A stretch of DNA of 64,000 nucleotides, taken from assembly GCF_900119315.1 (NCBI RefSeq), contig NZ_LT827010.1:1596001-1660000 (forward strand), read 5' to 3'. Within the stretch, counting starts at the first letter, position 1, and the number at the start of each line of letters is the position of its first letter. Below are positions 34,801 through 44,153 of this stretch, one piece after another. The notes under the pieces were generated by a model that did not search any database, had not been told where the DNA came from, and saw only the letters and a program-made list of their open reading frames with translations. The translations under genes and the position numbers were made by a program. The DNA is from Actinoplanes sp. SE50/110 (GTDB lineage Bacteria; Actinomycetota; Actinomycetes; Mycobacteriales; Micromonosporaceae).

Positions 34801-37366
34801 GGCGGAAGCCGAGAAGCAGGGCGGGCGTGCACCGCGCAGGACAGCGGGCCGCAGTGCCGGGAGCGGGACGGCCAAGGCCGCACGCGGGGCGGCGGCGAAA
34901 GCGGCCGAAGCGGCGGAGGCCGCGGCCCGTGCCGCCGAACTGGCCGATGAGGCGGCCCTGAACGCGATCGAGGAGCAGGAGGTCGCGGCGGCACCGGTGA
35001 AAACCGGTGGTCGTGGGCGGGGTTCGAGCACCAGGAGTGCGGCGGGGACGCCGGTCAAGACGGTCGGATCGAAGGCTTCCGGGCGGGCGGCGGCGCCGGT
35101 CAAGACGGTGGGGGCGAAAGCGGCTCCGACCCGGAACGCCGCGCCCGTCAAGGCGGTGAAGGCGACGGCGCCCTCCAAAGCAACCGCTGGCAAGGCGACC
35201 GCTGGCAAGGCGACCGCTGGCAAGGCGACCGCTGGCAAGGCGACCGCTGGCAAGGCGACGGCTGGGAAGGCGACGGCTGGGAAGGCGACCGCTTCTAGAA
35301 CGACTGCTTCGAAGGCGGCTGCGGCGGCTGCGGCGCGGGCAGCGGTGGCGGCTGAGGAAGCCGCCTCGACCGGGGTACCGAGCAAGACGGGCGGCCGGAA
35401 GGTGGCCGGCCGGGCCGGCGTCACCAAGCCGGCCGGTTCGGCTGCGGGACGCGGCGGAGCCCGGGCAGGAGGCGTCGCGAAGGCGCCGGCCAAGGCTACT
35501 GCTGCCAAGGCGGGAGCCGCCGCTACGAAGGCGACTGCGGCGAAGGCGGCGGGAACGAAGGCGACTGCGGCGAAGGCGGCGGGGACCAAGGCGACTGCGG
35601 CCAAGGCGACAGCAACGAAGGCGACAGCAACGAAGGCGACTGCGGCCAAGGCGACAGGAACGAAGGCGACTGCGGCGAAGGCGGCGGGGACCAAGGCGAC
35701 TGCGGCGAAGGCGGCGGGAGCGAAGGCGACTGCGGCGAAGGCGGCGGGAACGAAGGCGACTGCGGCGAAGGCGGCGGGAGCGAAGGCGACCGCGGCGAAG
35801 GCGGCGGGAACGAAGGCGACCGCGGCGAAGGCGGCGGGGACCAAGGCGACTGCGGCCAAGGCGACAGCAACGAAGGCGACAGCAACGAAGGCGACTGCGG
35901 CCAAGGCGACAGGAACGAAGGCGACCGCGGCGAAGGCGGCGGGGACGAAGGCCACTGCGGCGAAGGCGGCGGGGACGAAGGCGACTCCGGCGAAGGCCGG
36001 CGGGGCCAAGGCAGCTGGTGCCGCTGCGGTGAAGAGCACGCGGGGTGGTGCCGTGGCGAAGGCTGCCGGTGCCGGTCGGAGCGGGGCGGCTACTAAGGGG
36101 GCGGCGGGGAGCCGGGCTGGAGTAGGGGTGGCGACCGGGGCCAGGGCTGCGGGCGCGACGAAGACTGCGGCGAAGGCGACCACAACGAAGACGGGGACCA
36201 AGGCAACCGCCACCAAGGCGACTGCGGCGAAGGCGACCGCCGCTAAGGCGGCTGCAACTAAGGCGGCGGGGACCAGGGCAACTCCGGCCAAGGCGGCGGG
36301 GACCAAGGCGACAGCCGCCAAGGCGACCGCCGCTAAAGCGACAGCGACCAAGGCGACGGCGACCAAGGCGACGACGACCAAGGCGACGGCGGCCAAGGCG
36401 ACAGCGACCAAGGCGACAGCGACCAAGGCGACAGCGACCAAGGCGACAGTGGCTAAGGGGACTGGGGCTAAGGCTGCGGCGACGAAGGGGACCGCGACCA
36501 GAGCGACCGGGGGCAGGGCCACGGCGGTCAAGTCGGCTGGTGCCCGGGCGGCTGGTGGTCGGGCGGCGGGCAAGGTGGCTGGGCGGAAGGTGAGCGGGGC
36601 TCGGGCCGGGGCCGCGGCGGAGGCTGTCGTCGCGGAGGCGGCGGCGGTGGAGGCTGCGGCGGCGGATTTCGCGGCGGTCAAGGCTGAAGAGGCGATGGAG
36701 TCTGCCAACCAGGCGGTCGCTTCGGTGATGGCGGCCAAGTCGGCGGCGGCGAAGGCGGTCAAGGTGGCCGCGAGCAACCGGGCCGCGGCGGCCAAGGCGG
36801 CACGGACCAGCAAGGCAGCGGCGGCCAAGGCGGCTCAGGCGGTTGCCGACGACGAGCCGGCGGCCCGGAGCGGTCGGAGCCGGACGACGGCGGCCACGAG
36901 CACGACGGGCCGGGCGGGAACGAAGGCGGCTTCCGGTCGGGCGGCGGCCAAGACAGCGGCCGGCTCCAAGCGGACGGTGCCGGCGGCTTCGGCACGGACG
37001 GAGACCGCGGTGAGCTCGGCCAGGCGGGCGCCGGCCAAGAGCGCATCGGTCAAGAGCGCATCCGCCAGGAACGACTCGGCCAAGAACGGACCGGTCAAGA
37101 CCGCATCGGCCAAGGGCGCATCGGCCAAGAATGCGCCGGCCAAGAATGCGCCGGCCAAGAAGGCGGCCAACAAGTCGGTGGCTGCCGGGGCTGGGCGGGC
37201 TACCGGGAATGCGGCCAAGGGCACCAAGGCGACTCGGACGTCCGGCACGAACGGAAGTGCGGGCGGCGGTGCGACCGGCGGTGGCCGGAACGCCGCGAAG
37301 GCGGCTTCGGCGTCGCGGGCCAGCGCGGTGCGCAAGCCGGCGGGTGCGGTGCGCCGCAGCCGGTAG
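31892..37366 (+). CDS. Giant Lys/Ala-rich histone-H1-tail-like repeat protein (1,824 aa)
   Basis: The gene has a textbook start: AAGGAGG 8 bases before ATG 31892 ([15 protein letters not shown]). Residues 1-555 are Ala/Lys/Val/Thr repeats of the A-K-A/V-A type. Residues about 556-810 form a less repetitive acidic segment ([52 protein letters not shown]) that is the only part likely to fold. Residues 860-914 are GSAAG hexapeptides. A short acidic stretch ([12 protein letters not shown]) follows, then 1030-1824 returns to basic repeats: KATAG pentamers, [10 protein letters not shown] decamers and [10 protein letters not shown] runs. The composition matches eukaryotic H1 and mycobacterial HupB tails, so DNA or RNA binding is inferred. 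No export signal is visible. A terminator follows. Confidence 0.8.
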   Translation: MPAAKKAPTRPATSGAATKTIPGTAKRTTAAGQPEAATGRTGAGTPRPGGTRAAAASARPSTGTGRSARAVTGAGTAKAGAVGRAAAKVGSGVAVAAKTKSSASVTARVSGKGAEAKPGSSRAAKAAVAKPVGVKAGVVKAGAVKTVAAKTASAKTASAKTASTKAAVVKASPAKVASTKVAAVKVAPAKAASTKVAVTKAAPVKTVAGKAGAAAKATTSVRSAAVKGAAGKGTPAGAAAAKSAGAKTVAAKPAAKATAGKSARGVAVVPTARSGAKSAAVGRTGAAKAAPVSKAAGAKVSGRDATAGKKVPAARAATTPKSSVKGAAPAKRGTAAVPAARVAGGSARAAGGSARAATKRGDKPVTKPVSAAKAVVASKPAVKGVAGSKVAVNPVAGGKTTVKAVAAARSAGRSGVAKPVTGRVADSAVAKAAAGRKAVTPSKAAKSAAVKVPAARSGAASTGGVKVGPAKAGAAEAGPVKVGAAKANTVKVGAAKASAAKTGAAKVGAAGTGAAKGGAVKSGAAKVGVGKAGKDAGVATARRASGGRRVAAASSNVPNKTQVTVSTEDAESKEWRRAGDETEISPSELTDRPFLGGWFAPSRDDTEPARDSDQWGADRPDLEALAEPDKVAGGTGGTGTTDLVSAQMEAFAKSARARGQLFLSPEDEGAVEDGGVIRSTPVRKRGATAGPQEAERAGEPGGGGAGSEVAAVRAAQAEMAATRAAQAGTLAVGRVGPDQPEPPATQVAVGGGTVPGGPAGKRAGGRLIAVPDDPGVAYGGGSVAAGPFAAEHSGDVSRTSVEPGAADEATASAEVAPSRMTRREAAARRAAARAAMSGSAGTAGSSGAVRSGGVGSASSGSAAGSGSAAGSGSAAGLGSAAGLGSAASSGSAAGFGSAAGLGSAASLGSAAGSDGAAGSGGAGSAGGARSAGGAGADAGARPTGSRAQRVVADDVPDDDWDSRPAADVEEAEAEKQGGRAPRRTAGRSAGSGTAKAARGAAAKAAEAAEAAARAAELADEAALNAIEEQEVAAAPVKTGGRGRGSSTRSAAGTPVKTVGSKASGRAAAPVKTVGAKAAPTRNAAPVKAVKATAPSKATAGKATAGKATAGKATAGKATAGKATAGKATAGKATASRTTASKAAAAAAARAAVAAEEAASTGVPSKTGGRKVAGRAGVTKPAGSAAGRGGARAGGVAKAPAKATAAKAGAAATKATAAKAAGTKATAAKAAGTKATAAKATATKATATKATAAKATGTKATAAKAAGTKATAAKAAGAKATAAKAAGTKATAAKAAGAKATAAKAAGTKATAAKAAGTKATAAKATATKATATKATAAKATGTKATAAKAAGTKATAAKAAGTKATPAKAGGAKAAGAAAVKSTRGGAVAKAAGAGRSGAATKGAAGSRAGVGVATGARAAGATKTAAKATTTKTGTKATATKATAAKATAAKAAATKAAGTRATPAKAAGTKATAAKATAAKATATKATATKATTTKATAAKATATKATATKATATKATVAKGTGAKAAATKGTATRATGGRATAVKSAGARAAGGRAAGKVAGRKVSGARAGAAAEAVVAEAAAVEAAAADFAAVKAEEAMESANQAVASVMAAKSAAAKAVKVAASNRAAAAKAARTSKAAAAKAAQAVADDEPAARSGRSRTTAATSTTGRAGTKAASGRAAAKTAAGSKRTVPAASARTETAVSSARRAPAKSASVKSASARNDSAKNGPVKTASAKGASAKNAPAKNAPAKKAANKSVAAGAGRATGNAAKGTKATRTSGTNGSAGGGATGGGRNAAKAASASRASAVRKPAGAVRRSR
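34469..34632 (+). repeat. 18-bp repeats encoding GSAAG(S/L/F) hexapeptides
   Basis: About nine consecutive 18-bp units (GGCAGTGCGGCGGGCTCG and variants) lie in frame within the giant gene. They form a flexible Gly/Ser/Ala linker between the acidic segment and the basic C-terminal part. Confidence 0.85.
35178..35297 (+). repeat. 15-bp tandem repeats encoding KATAG
   Basis: Seven in-frame KATAG units and one KATAS unit, mostly AAGGCGACCGCTGGC. Near-identity at the DNA level suggests recent expansion. Confidence 0.85.
35526..35999 (+). repeat. 30-bp repeats encoding [10 protein letters not shown], with a 255-bp internal duplication
   Basis: Tandem 30-bp units (GCGACTGCGGCGAAGGCGGC plus 10 bases). 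A block of about 90 bases starting at 35581 recurs without change at 35836, a 255-bp (85-codon) offset, so a segment was duplicated recently. Confidence 0.85.
36174..36460 (+). repeat. 15-bp repeats encoding [15 protein letters not shown]
   Basis: More than a dozen in-frame pentapeptide units with Thr or Ala at the last positions. Codon variation is greater than in the KATAG block. Confidence 0.8.
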
Positions 37367-37430
37367 CCATAACCGCTGGCGGTAGCCATAACCGCTGGCG
37401 GTAGCCGCTGGCGGTAGCCGCTGGCCGCAA
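37362..37430 (+). repeat. 19-bp and 13-bp tandem repeats at the 3' end of the giant gene
   Basis: GGTAGCCATAACCGCTGGC at 37362 and 37381 (19-bp period), followed by GGTAGCCGCTGGC at 37400 and 37413. The first copy contains the stop codon of the giant gene. Confidence 0.75.
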
Positions 37431-37470
37431 GCGGTAGTGGTGGCCGGTGGCCGGTGAACGTTGAGAGGTC

Positions 37471-37512
37471 AGTGAGCCGCGCCCCGGGTCCGGGTCGCGG
37501 CTCACTTCTTTG
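37471..37512 (+). terminator. Terminator after the giant gene
   Basis: Perfect 11-bp arms (37471-37481 and 37496-37506) are followed by TCTTTG, a near-canonical intrinsic terminator. Confidence 0.75.
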
Positions 37513-37580
37513 CGTCGTCGGGGACGAGCCGAAGGTGTGGTGAGTGGGCCGGCCGAGGGTGCGGCTGGTAGGAATGGCGC

Positions 37581-39005
37581 GTGCCGATCAAAAGGGTGTG
37601 GGCGCCGCAGATCGACTTCTCGGTTCTCCGGCGGGAGCTGAAGCTGCCGGGGGAGTTCCCGGCTGAGGTGATCGCCGAGGCGGAGCGGGTGGCCGGGGAG
37701 ATGCCGGAGCTCGCCGACCGGACCGATGTCCCGTTCGTGACGATCGACCCGGCCGGGTCGCAGGATCTCGACCAGGCGATGTTCCTGGAGCGCCGGGAGT
37801 CGGGCGGCTACCGGGTGCGGTACGCGATCGCGGACGTCGCCTCGTACGCCCGGCCCGGTGGGGCGATCGAGGCGGAGAGCTGGGTGCGCGGGCAGACCGT
37901 CTATCTGCCGGACGGGCGGATCCCGCTGCACCCGCCGGTGCTCAGCGAGGGCGCGGTCAGCCTCTTCCCGGACGTGGACCGGGCCGCCGTGGTGTGGACG
38001 ATCGACCTGGACGCGGACGGGGCGACGACCGGGGTGGCTCTGGAACGGGCGCGGGTGCGCAGCCGGGCCAAGCTGGACTATCCGGGCGTGCAGCGGGAGC
38101 TTGACGGCGGCAGCCCGTCCGAGCAGGTGACGCTGCTCGCCGAGATCGGCGCGCGGTTGGCCCGCCGGGCCGCCGACCGGGGAGCGGTCAATCTGCCGCT
38201 GCCGGCTCAGGAGGTGGAGCGCGACGGCGACGGCTGGCGGCTGGTGCTGCGCGCGCCGCTGCCGGTGGAGGAGCACAACGCGCAGATCTCGCTGCTCACC
38301 GGGATGGCCGCGGCGCGGATCATGCTGGACGGCGGGATCGGGCTGCTGCGGACCATGCCGGCGCCGAAACCGGAGGCGGTGGCCGGTCTGCGGGTCGCCG
38401 CCGCGTCCCTCGGGGTGCCCTGGCCGGACGGGGCGAGCGTCGGCGCGGTGGTGGCGTCGGTGGATCCGGGCAGCCCGCGGGGCGCGGCGTTTCTCGACCA
38501 GGCGGCGGAGCTGCTGCGCGGTGCCGGGTACACCGCCTTCGGCGGGGACGCCGGGCCGCCGCCGTCCGACGTCGGGCACGGCGGGGTGGGCGCGGCGTAC
38601 GCGCACGTCACGGCACCGCTGCGGAGGCTTGCCGACCGGTACGTGACGGAGGCGTGCCTGGCCCTGCACGGGGGCCGCCCGGTGCCCGGGTGGGTGCGGG
38701 AGGCGCTGCCCCGGCTGCCGAAGCAGATGTCCGCGACCGACCGGGTCGCCGGCGCCGCCGACCGGGGTGCGATCGACCTGGCCGAGGCGGTGCTGCTGCA
38801 GGGCCGGGTCGGGGAGACGTTCGACGTGGCGGTCCTGGACCGGGAGGACGCCTCCGGGAAACGGCCGGCCGGCGGCATGGTGGCGCTCGACGAGCCGGCC
38901 GTGCGCGCCCGCTGCCTCGGCGACCTGCCGCTGGGCTCACGCATCCAGGCGCGGCTCACCGAGGCCGACCCGTCGACCCGCACGGTCCGCTTCGAGAAGG
39001 CGTGA
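37581..39005 (+). CDS. RNB-domain ribonuclease (RNase II/R family)
   Basis: A 474-residue 3'-5' exoribonuclease-type protein. The RNB active-site strand reads [14 protein letters not shown] (54-67): Asp56, Asp62 and Asp64 match three of the four metal-binding Asp of RNase II, while the fourth is Gln65, as I recall for the short actinobacterial subgroup. The C-terminal part holds [16 protein letters not shown], the RNA-positioning segment. It lacks the cold-shock and S1 domains of full RNase II/R, so it is a compact form. GTG 37581 has a TAGGAA -10-like element 6 bases upstream. It converges on panB. Confidence 0.88.
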   Translation: MPIKRVWAPQIDFSVLRRELKLPGEFPAEVIAEAERVAGEMPELADRTDVPFVTIDPAGSQDLDQAMFLERRESGGYRVRYAIADVASYARPGGAIEAESWVRGQTVYLPDGRIPLHPPVLSEGAVSLFPDVDRAAVVWTIDLDADGATTGVALERARVRSRAKLDYPGVQRELDGGSPSEQVTLLAEIGARLARRAADRGAVNLPLPAQEVERDGDGWRLVLRAPLPVEEHNAQISLLTGMAAARIMLDGGIGLLRTMPAPKPEAVAGLRVAAASLGVPWPDGASVGAVVASVDPGSPRGAAFLDQAAELLRGAGYTAFGGDAGPPPSDVGHGGVGAAYAHVTAPLRRLADRYVTEACLALHGGRPVPGWVREALPRLPKQMSATDRVAGAADRGAIDLAEAVLLQGRVGETFDVAVLDREDASGKRPAGGMVALDEPAVRARCLGDLPLGSRIQARLTEADPSTRTVRFEKA

Positions 39006-39089
39006 CCGGAGACATTCGTACGGCCGCCGCCGGAGAAGCCGGACCGGCCGGAGACCGCAACGGCGGGGACCGCCGGGAGCGGGCCGGGC

Positions 39090-39125
39090 GCCGCGCGCGA
39101 GCTCCTGGGGAGCGTCGCGCGCGGC
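39090..39125. terminator. Large hairpin between convergent RNB and panB genes
   Basis: Eleven-bp arms (39090-39100 and 39115-39125) enclose a further 5-bp stem with a 3-base loop and one bulged G. It is symmetrical enough to serve both genes. Confidence 0.6.
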
Positions 39126-39156
39126 GGCGGTGCTCACGGCGTACTCGACAACGGGT

Positions 39157-39987
39157 TCAGAAGGTGTGCTCCGGAGCGGGGAACTCGCCGGAGCGGACCT
39201 CGTCGGCGAACTGCCGCGTGGCCTCGGTCAGCGCGCCCGCCAGGTCGGCGTAGCGTTTGACGAACCGCGGCGCCTTGCCGGTCCGCAGCCCGGCCATGTC
39301 CTGCCAGACCAGCACCTGGGCGTCGGTGTCCGGGCCCGCGCCGATCCCGACCGTGGGAATCGACAACTCCTTGGTGACCTGCTTGGCGACCTCGCCCGGA
39401 ACCATCTCCAGGACGACCGCGAAGGCGCCCGCGTCGGCGACCGCCCGCGCGTCCGAGATCACCTCGGCGCCCTCGTTCTCCCGGCCCTGCACGCGGTAGC
39501 CGCCGATCGCGTGCTCGCGCTGCGGGGTGAAGCCGATGTGCGCCATCACCGGGATGCCGGCACCGGTGATCGCCTCGATCTGCGGGGCCATCCGGCGGCC
39601 GCCCTCCAGCTTCACCGCGTGGCAGCCGCCCTCCTTCATGAACCGGACGGCGGTGCGCAGCGCCTGTGTGGGTGACTCCTCGTAGCTGCCGAACGGCAGG
39701 TCACCGACGATCAGCGCGGTCCTGGTGGCCCGCACCACGGCGCGGACCAGCGGCAACAGTTCGTCGACGGTGATCGGGACGGTGGTCTCGTATCCGAACA
39801 CGTTGTTCGCCGCGGAATCGCCGACGAGCAGCACCGGCACACCGGACTGATCGAAGATCGAAGCGGTGTACATGTCGTACGACGTGAGCATCGGCCACCG
39901 GTCGCCGCGGACCTTGGCGTTGAGCAGGTCACGGGTGCGGACCCGGCGGGTTGCGGGACCGCCGTACAGGGTCGGGATCTCCGACAT
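39157..39987 (-). CDS. panB: 3-methyl-2-oxobutanoate hydroxymethyltransferase
   Basis: A 276-residue enzyme that makes ketopantoate from 2-oxoisovalerate and methylenetetrahydrofolate, the first committed step of pantothenate synthesis. The family sequence is intact: [20 protein letters not shown], Mg-binding [29 protein letters not shown] and [18 protein letters not shown]. Length is standard. ATG 39987 gives the normal N-terminus. It is not clustered with panC or panD here. M. tuberculosis panB (Rv2225) occupies the same relative position next to glnA2. Confidence 0.96.
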   Translation of the reverse strand: MSEIPTLYGGPATRRVRTRDLLNAKVRGDRWPMLTSYDMYTASIFDQSGVPVLLVGDSAANNVFGYETTVPITVDELLPLVRAVVRATRTALIVGDLPFGSYEESPTQALRTAVRFMKEGGCHAVKLEGGRRMAPQIEAITGAGIPVMAHIGFTPQREHAIGGYRVQGRENEGAEVISDARAVADAGAFAVVLEMVPGEVAKQVTKELSIPTVGIGAGPDTDAQVLVWQDMAGLRTGKAPRFVKRYADLAGALTEATRQFADEVRSGEFPAPEHTF

Positions 39988-40129
39988 GTCGTCACTCTCC
40001 TCCCTCGAGGCCGCCTGATGCGGTCCCCGGGTGTTGCGAGCATCGTCGCACCGGGGAAAGGACCTCGGTCAGGGGTCAGTGGAGGTTTTCACACCATCCC
40101 ACCGCCCCGCTCACCACCCGGGAAACGGA

Positions 40130-41911
40130 TTAAAGTACCTGTCCCTCCCGGAACCTGTTGGTGATCGGCAGCCGGCGGTCCCGCCCGAACGCCTTCCCGG
40201 AGATCTTGGTGCCCGGGGCGGCCTGGCGGCGTTTGTACTCGGCCAGGTCGACCATCCGCAGCACCCGGTCGACCAGGGCCGGGTCGTTCCCGGCCGCGAT
40301 CAGCTCGGCGCGCCCGAGGTCGTGGTCGACATACCCCTTGATGATCGGATCAAGCACCTCGTAGTCGGGCAGTGAATCCGAATCCTTCTGATCCGGGCGC
40401 AGCTCGGCGCTCGGCGGCTTGCTGATCGAATTCTCCGGGATCGGTGCGTCCGCCTGCGTGTTCCGCCAGCGGGCCAATTGCCACACCATGGTCTTCGGTA
40501 CGTCCTTGAGGGGGTTGAAGCCGCCCACCGAATCGCCGTAGAGCGTGGAGTAGCCGACCGCGAGCTCACTCTTGTTGCCGGTGGTGAGCACGAGGTGGCC
40601 GTCGGAGTTGGAGAGTGCCATCAGGATCACGCCGCGGACCCGGGCCTGCAGATTCTCCACGGCGACACCGGACAGCGACATGTTCGCCAGGAAGGCGTCG
40701 ACCATCGGCTGGATCGGCTCGACGCGGTATTTCAGGCCGGTGCGGCCGGCCAGGTCGGCGGCGTCGTCCTTGGAGTGCTCGGAGGAGTAGCCGCTGGGCA
40801 GCGAGACGCCGGTGACCCGGTCCGGGCCGAGGGCGTCGACGGCGATCGCGGCGACCACGGCGGAGTCGATGCCGCCGGAGAGACCGAGGATCACCGAGCG
40901 GAAGCCGTTCTTGTCGACGTAATCCCGGAGACCGAGGACGAGAGCGGACCAGATCTCGGCGGAGTCCTCGAGGCGATCCTTGGCGGGGGCCGTCCGGCGG
41001 TCGCGGAGCATGGCCGGCTCGCCGGTGATCGTCGTCCGACTTACCGCCATGGTGTCGCTCACCTCGGTTTCCACCCGGGGCTTCGCCGCGTCGGTGGAAC
41101 CCTCCGGATTCGGCTCGGCGTCCGCCTCCGGCAGATCGAGGTCGTGGACGAGCAGTTCCTCGCTGAACTGCCCGGCCCGCGCCAGCAGCTCGCCGTCCGG
41201 TCCGACGATCATCGAGTCACCGTCGAAGACCAGCTCGTCCTGACCGCCGACCAGATTGACGTACGCGACGGTGGCGCCCGCCTCGGCCGCCCGCCGCTGC
41301 ACCAGCGGGAGGCGGACGTCGTCCTTGTTCAACTCGTACGGCGAGGCGTTGATGGTGACGACCAGCCCCACACCGGCCCGGCGCGCCGCGGTGAACGGGC
41401 CGCCGGCCTGCCAGATGTCCTCGCAGACGGTGAGCGCGATGTCGATCCGGTTGAGGCGCACCACGGTCAGCGTGTCACCGGGCTCGAAATACCGGTCCTC
41501 GTCGAAGACGCCGTAGTTCGGCAGATGGTGCTTGAAGTAGGTCGCGACCACCTCGCCGCGGTGCAGCAGCGCGGACGCGTCGCGGCGCCCGGTCCCCGGC
41601 GTGGCGTCCGAGCTGATCCGGGCCGGCCCGTCGGCGTCCACATAACCCACCACCACCGCCAGCTCGCCCAGCCCGTCGGCGGCCAGCTCCGCGGCCAGCT
41701 CGCCCAGCGCCCGTCGGGACGCCTCGACGAACGAGTTGCGGAACACCAGATCCTCGATCGGATAGCCGGTCAACATCATCTCCGGGAAGGCCACCAGGTG
41801 CGCGCCGGCCTCCGCGGCGGCCCGTGACCAGCGGCGGACCGCGGCCGCGTTACCGGCCAGGTCGCCGACCGTCGAATTCACCTGAGCGAGGGCGATGCGC
41901 AGCGTGGGCAT
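40130..41911 (-). CDS. nadE: Glutamine-dependent NAD+ synthetase
   Basis: A 593-residue two-domain enzyme that amidates deamido-NAD using glutamine nitrogen. The N-terminal nitrilase-type glutaminase has the triad Glu44 (FPEMMLTGY), Lys127 (YFKHHLPNYGVFDE) and Cys163 (TVCEDIW). The C-terminal synthetase has the ATP-pyrophosphatase loop SGGIDS (346-351) and TTGNKSELAVGYSTLYGD. I start at ATG 41911 (MPTLRIALAQVNS); ATG 41920 is three residues longer and equally possible. It is divergent from glnA2, which links two glutamine-related genes at one control region. Confidence 0.95.
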   Translation of the reverse strand: MPTLRIALAQVNSTVGDLAGNAAAVRRWSRAAAEAGAHLVAFPEMMLTGYPIEDLVFRNSFVEASRRALGELAAELAADGLGELAVVVGYVDADGPARISSDATPGTGRRDASALLHRGEVVATYFKHHLPNYGVFDEDRYFEPGDTLTVVRLNRIDIALTVCEDIWQAGGPFTAARRAGVGLVVTINASPYELNKDDVRLPLVQRRAAEAGATVAYVNLVGGQDELVFDGDSMIVGPDGELLARAGQFSEELLVHDLDLPEADAEPNPEGSTDAAKPRVETEVSDTMAVSRTTITGEPAMLRDRRTAPAKDRLEDSAEIWSALVLGLRDYVDKNGFRSVILGLSGGIDSAVVAAIAVDALGPDRVTGVSLPSGYSSEHSKDDAADLAGRTGLKYRVEPIQPMVDAFLANMSLSGVAVENLQARVRGVILMALSNSDGHLVLTTGNKSELAVGYSTLYGDSVGGFNPLKDVPKTMVWQLARWRNTQADAPIPENSISKPPSAELRPDQKDSDSLPDYEVLDPIIKGYVDHDLGRAELIAAGNDPALVDRVLRMVDLAEYKRRQAAPGTKISGKAFGRDRRLPITNRFREGQVL

Positions 41912-42024
41912 GCGCCTCATTCTTCCCCAGCGGAGGCGTCCCGGAGTTCGACCCGGGCCGACGTCACAGGGCAAGGTCAGCGTAGTCTCGGCTCGACGGG
42001 TTGACAGCGGGGCGAGGGGTGGAC

Positions 42025-43377
42025 GTGGACCGACAGCAGGAGTTCGTGCTTCGCACGCTCGAGGAGCGCGACATCCGTTTTGTCCGTCTCTGGTTCACCG
42101 ATGTCCTCGGCACGCTGAAAAGCGTGTCGGTGGCCCCGGCCGAGCTGGAGTCCGCCTTCGAAGAGGGCATCGGCATCGACGGCTCCGCCATCGAGGGCTT
42201 CGCCCGGGTGTTCGAGTCCGACATGGTCGCCATGCCCGACCCGACCACCTTCCAGGTCTTCCCGTTCGAGGGCGGCGGCAGCGGCGAGAGCGCCCGGATG
42301 TTCTGCGACATCCTGCTGCCCGACGGCAACCCCGCCTGGGCCGACCCGCGCCACGTGCTGCGCCGCGCCCTGGCCCGGGCGGCCGAGAAGGGCTTCACCT
42401 TCTACACCCACCCCGAGGTCGAGTTCTTCCTCATCCAGGACCAGGACAACGACGGCTCGGTGCCGATCCCGGTCGACACCGGCGGCTACTTCGACCACAC
42501 CACCCACGCGGTGGCCCGCGACTTCCGCCGCCAAGCGGTGCTCGCCCTGGAACGGATCGGCATCTCCGTCGAGTTCAGCCACCACGAGGTCGCCCCCGGC
42601 CAGCAGGAGATCGACCTGCGGTACGCGGATGCGCTGACCACCGCGGACAACATCATGACGTTCCGGCACGTGGTCAAGGAGGTGGCGCTCTCCCAGGGGG
42701 TGAAAGCCACCTTCATGCCGAAGCCGTACACCGACCAGCCCGGCTCGGGGATGCACACCCACCTGTCGCTGTTCGAGGGCGAGCGCAACGCGTTCTACGA
42801 CAGCGAGGACCCGCAGAAGCTGTCCAAGACGGCGCGCGCGTTCATCGCCGGCCTGCTGGTGCACGCCCGGGAGTACACCGCGGTCACCAACCAGTGGGTC
42901 AACTCGTACAAGCGGCTGTTCCCGATGCAGCTGCCCGACCGGATCACCGAGTCGCCGGCGTTCGTCAGCTGGGGCCACCTCAACCGGTCCGCCCTGGTCC
43001 GGGTGCCGGCCTTCGGCAAACCCAACTCGGCCCGGGTCGAGGTCCGCTCGCTCGACTCGGCGACCAACCCGTACCTGGCCTTCGCGGTCATGCTCGGGGC
43101 CGGTCTCAAGGGCATCGAAGAGGGTTACGAGCTGCCCGCCGGCGCCGAGGACGACGTGTGGTCGCTGTCCCCGGCCGAGCGCAGGGCGGCCGGCTACGAG
43201 GCGCTGCCGGAGAACCTGTCCGAGGCGATCGACGTGATGGCCGGGTCGGAGCTGGTCGCCGAGGTGCTCGGCGAGCACGTCTTCGACTTCTTCCTGCGCA
43301 ACAAGCGCGCCGAGTGGGAGCAGTTCCGGCGTGAGGTGACGCCCTACGAGCGGCAGCGCTACCTCGGCGCCCTCTGA
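42025..43377 (+). CDS. glnA2: Glutamine synthetase, GlnA2 type
   Basis: A 450-residue GS-fold enzyme most like the actinobacterial GlnA2 group (M. tuberculosis Rv2222c). Active-site and metal-ligand motifs are present: HPEVEFFLI, SHHEVAPGQQEIDLRYADAL, ATFMPKPYTDQPGSGMHTH, and NRSALVRVP. The adenylylation segment of GlnA1 (DLYDLPPEE) is missing, so GlnE should not modify it. I choose GTG 42025 (VDRQQEFVLRTLEERD), which matches the start of Rv2222c as I recall it; TTG or GTG codons up to 24 bases upstream are in frame. It neighbours nadE (divergent). Confidence 0.93.
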   Translation: MDRQQEFVLRTLEERDIRFVRLWFTDVLGTLKSVSVAPAELESAFEEGIGIDGSAIEGFARVFESDMVAMPDPTTFQVFPFEGGGSGESARMFCDILLPDGNPAWADPRHVLRRALARAAEKGFTFYTHPEVEFFLIQDQDNDGSVPIPVDTGGYFDHTTHAVARDFRRQAVLALERIGISVEFSHHEVAPGQQEIDLRYADALTTADNIMTFRHVVKEVALSQGVKATFMPKPYTDQPGSGMHTHLSLFEGERNAFYDSEDPQKLSKTARAFIAGLLVHAREYTAVTNQWVNSYKRLFPMQLPDRITESPAFVSWGHLNRSALVRVPAFGKPNSARVEVRSLDSATNPYLAFAVMLGAGLKGIEEGYELPAGAEDDVWSLSPAERRAAGYEALPENLSEAIDVMAGSELVAEVLGEHVFDFFLRNKRAEWEQFRREVTPYERQRYLGAL

Positions 43378-43391
43378 CCGTCCCGACCCCG

Positions 43392-43419
43392 GGGCGGCGG
43401 TCTTCCCTGGTCGCCGCCC
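43392..43419 (+). terminator. Hairpin after glnA2
   Basis: GGGCGGCG (43392-43399) pairs with 43412-43419, 14 bases past the stop. The stem is 8 bp and the loop 12 bases. Confidence 0.45.
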
Positions 43420-43566
43420 TCGCCGGGGTTGATCGCCCGGCCGGGCGGCTGATCTCCCCCGGGTCGCCGCTTCCGCCGGGGTGACGGCCGGTCCGGACTG
43501 CCGCCGCCTCCCGAAGTCTCGTCACACGGGGTACGGTCTGCTCTGACGTCATGCGACAAGGGGGAA

Positions 43567-43998
43567 GTGGCTGTGCTGCAGGACCTGCTGGAAGGCGCGG
43601 GGCGGAGCATCGTCTTCGGCCTGATCGGGATCGGCCTGATGGCCGTCGGTTACGTGCTGATCGACCTGCTCACGCCGGGCAAGCTGCGTGACCTGATCTG
43701 GACCCGGCGCAACCCGAACGCCTCCCTGCTCCTGGCCGCCAACCAGCTCGGCATCGCCGCGATCGTCTTCACCGCGATCTTCACCACCTACGACTCCTTC
43801 GGCCAGGGCCTCGCCTCCACGGTCCTGTTCGGCCTGATCGGCATCGCGATCATGGGCTTGGCCTTCCTGGTCCTCGACTGGATGACCCCCGGCAGACTCG
43901 GCGAAGTCATCTGCACCGACGACTTCCACGGCGGCGCCCTGGTCAGCGCCGCCTCCCACTTCGGCGCCGCCCTCATCGTCTGCGCCTGCATCGCTTGA
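43567..43998 (+). CDS. DUF350 membrane protein
   Basis: A 143-residue protein with four transmembrane helices arranged as two similar halves (SIVFGLIGIGLMAVGYVLID and STVLFGLIGIAIMGLAFLVL), each followed by a P-G-(K/R)-L-(R/G) turn. This duplicated pattern is typical of DUF350; function unknown. GTG 43567 and GTG 43573 are both possible; the second has better spacing from GGGGGAA. It stands alone and converges on ltrA across a hairpin. Confidence 0.82.
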   Translation: MAVLQDLLEGAGRSIVFGLIGIGLMAVGYVLIDLLTPGKLRDLIWTRRNPNASLLLAANQLGIAAIVFTAIFTTYDSFGQGLASTVLFGLIGIAIMGLAFLVLDWMTPGRLGEVICTDDFHGGALVSAASHFGAALIVCACIA

Positions 43999-44013
43999 AA
44001 CCCGATCCGCCGT

Positions 44014-44034
44014 GCCGGGAGCGGTTCTCCCGGC
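44014..44034. terminator. Hairpin between convergent DUF350 and LtrA genes
   Basis: GCCGGGAG (44014-44021) pairs with 44027-44034 around a 5-base loop, 16 bases after the DUF350 stop. Confidence 0.55.
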
Positions 44035-44153
44035 CGGACGCACCGGGCTGATCCCGCACATGGGGTCATGCGGTGATGGGACCCCGCGCCTCAGCGGAAA
44101 CGTCCGGGGCCACGGCGCGACTCCGGGTACCGCGAGCGGATCGGGCGTGGGGA

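Noticed and set aside
31819..36828. Two large minus-strand frames (768 and 900 residues) opposite the giant repeat gene
   Set aside because: They arise because A/K/T-rich codons read as F/A/V/G-rich on the other strand; they lack ribosome sites, while the plus strand has a strong one.
31892..37366. The giant gene as a pure repeat artefact rather than a gene
   Set aside because: It has an excellent ribosome site, an uninterrupted frame of 1,825 codons, a non-repetitive acidic segment and a terminator.
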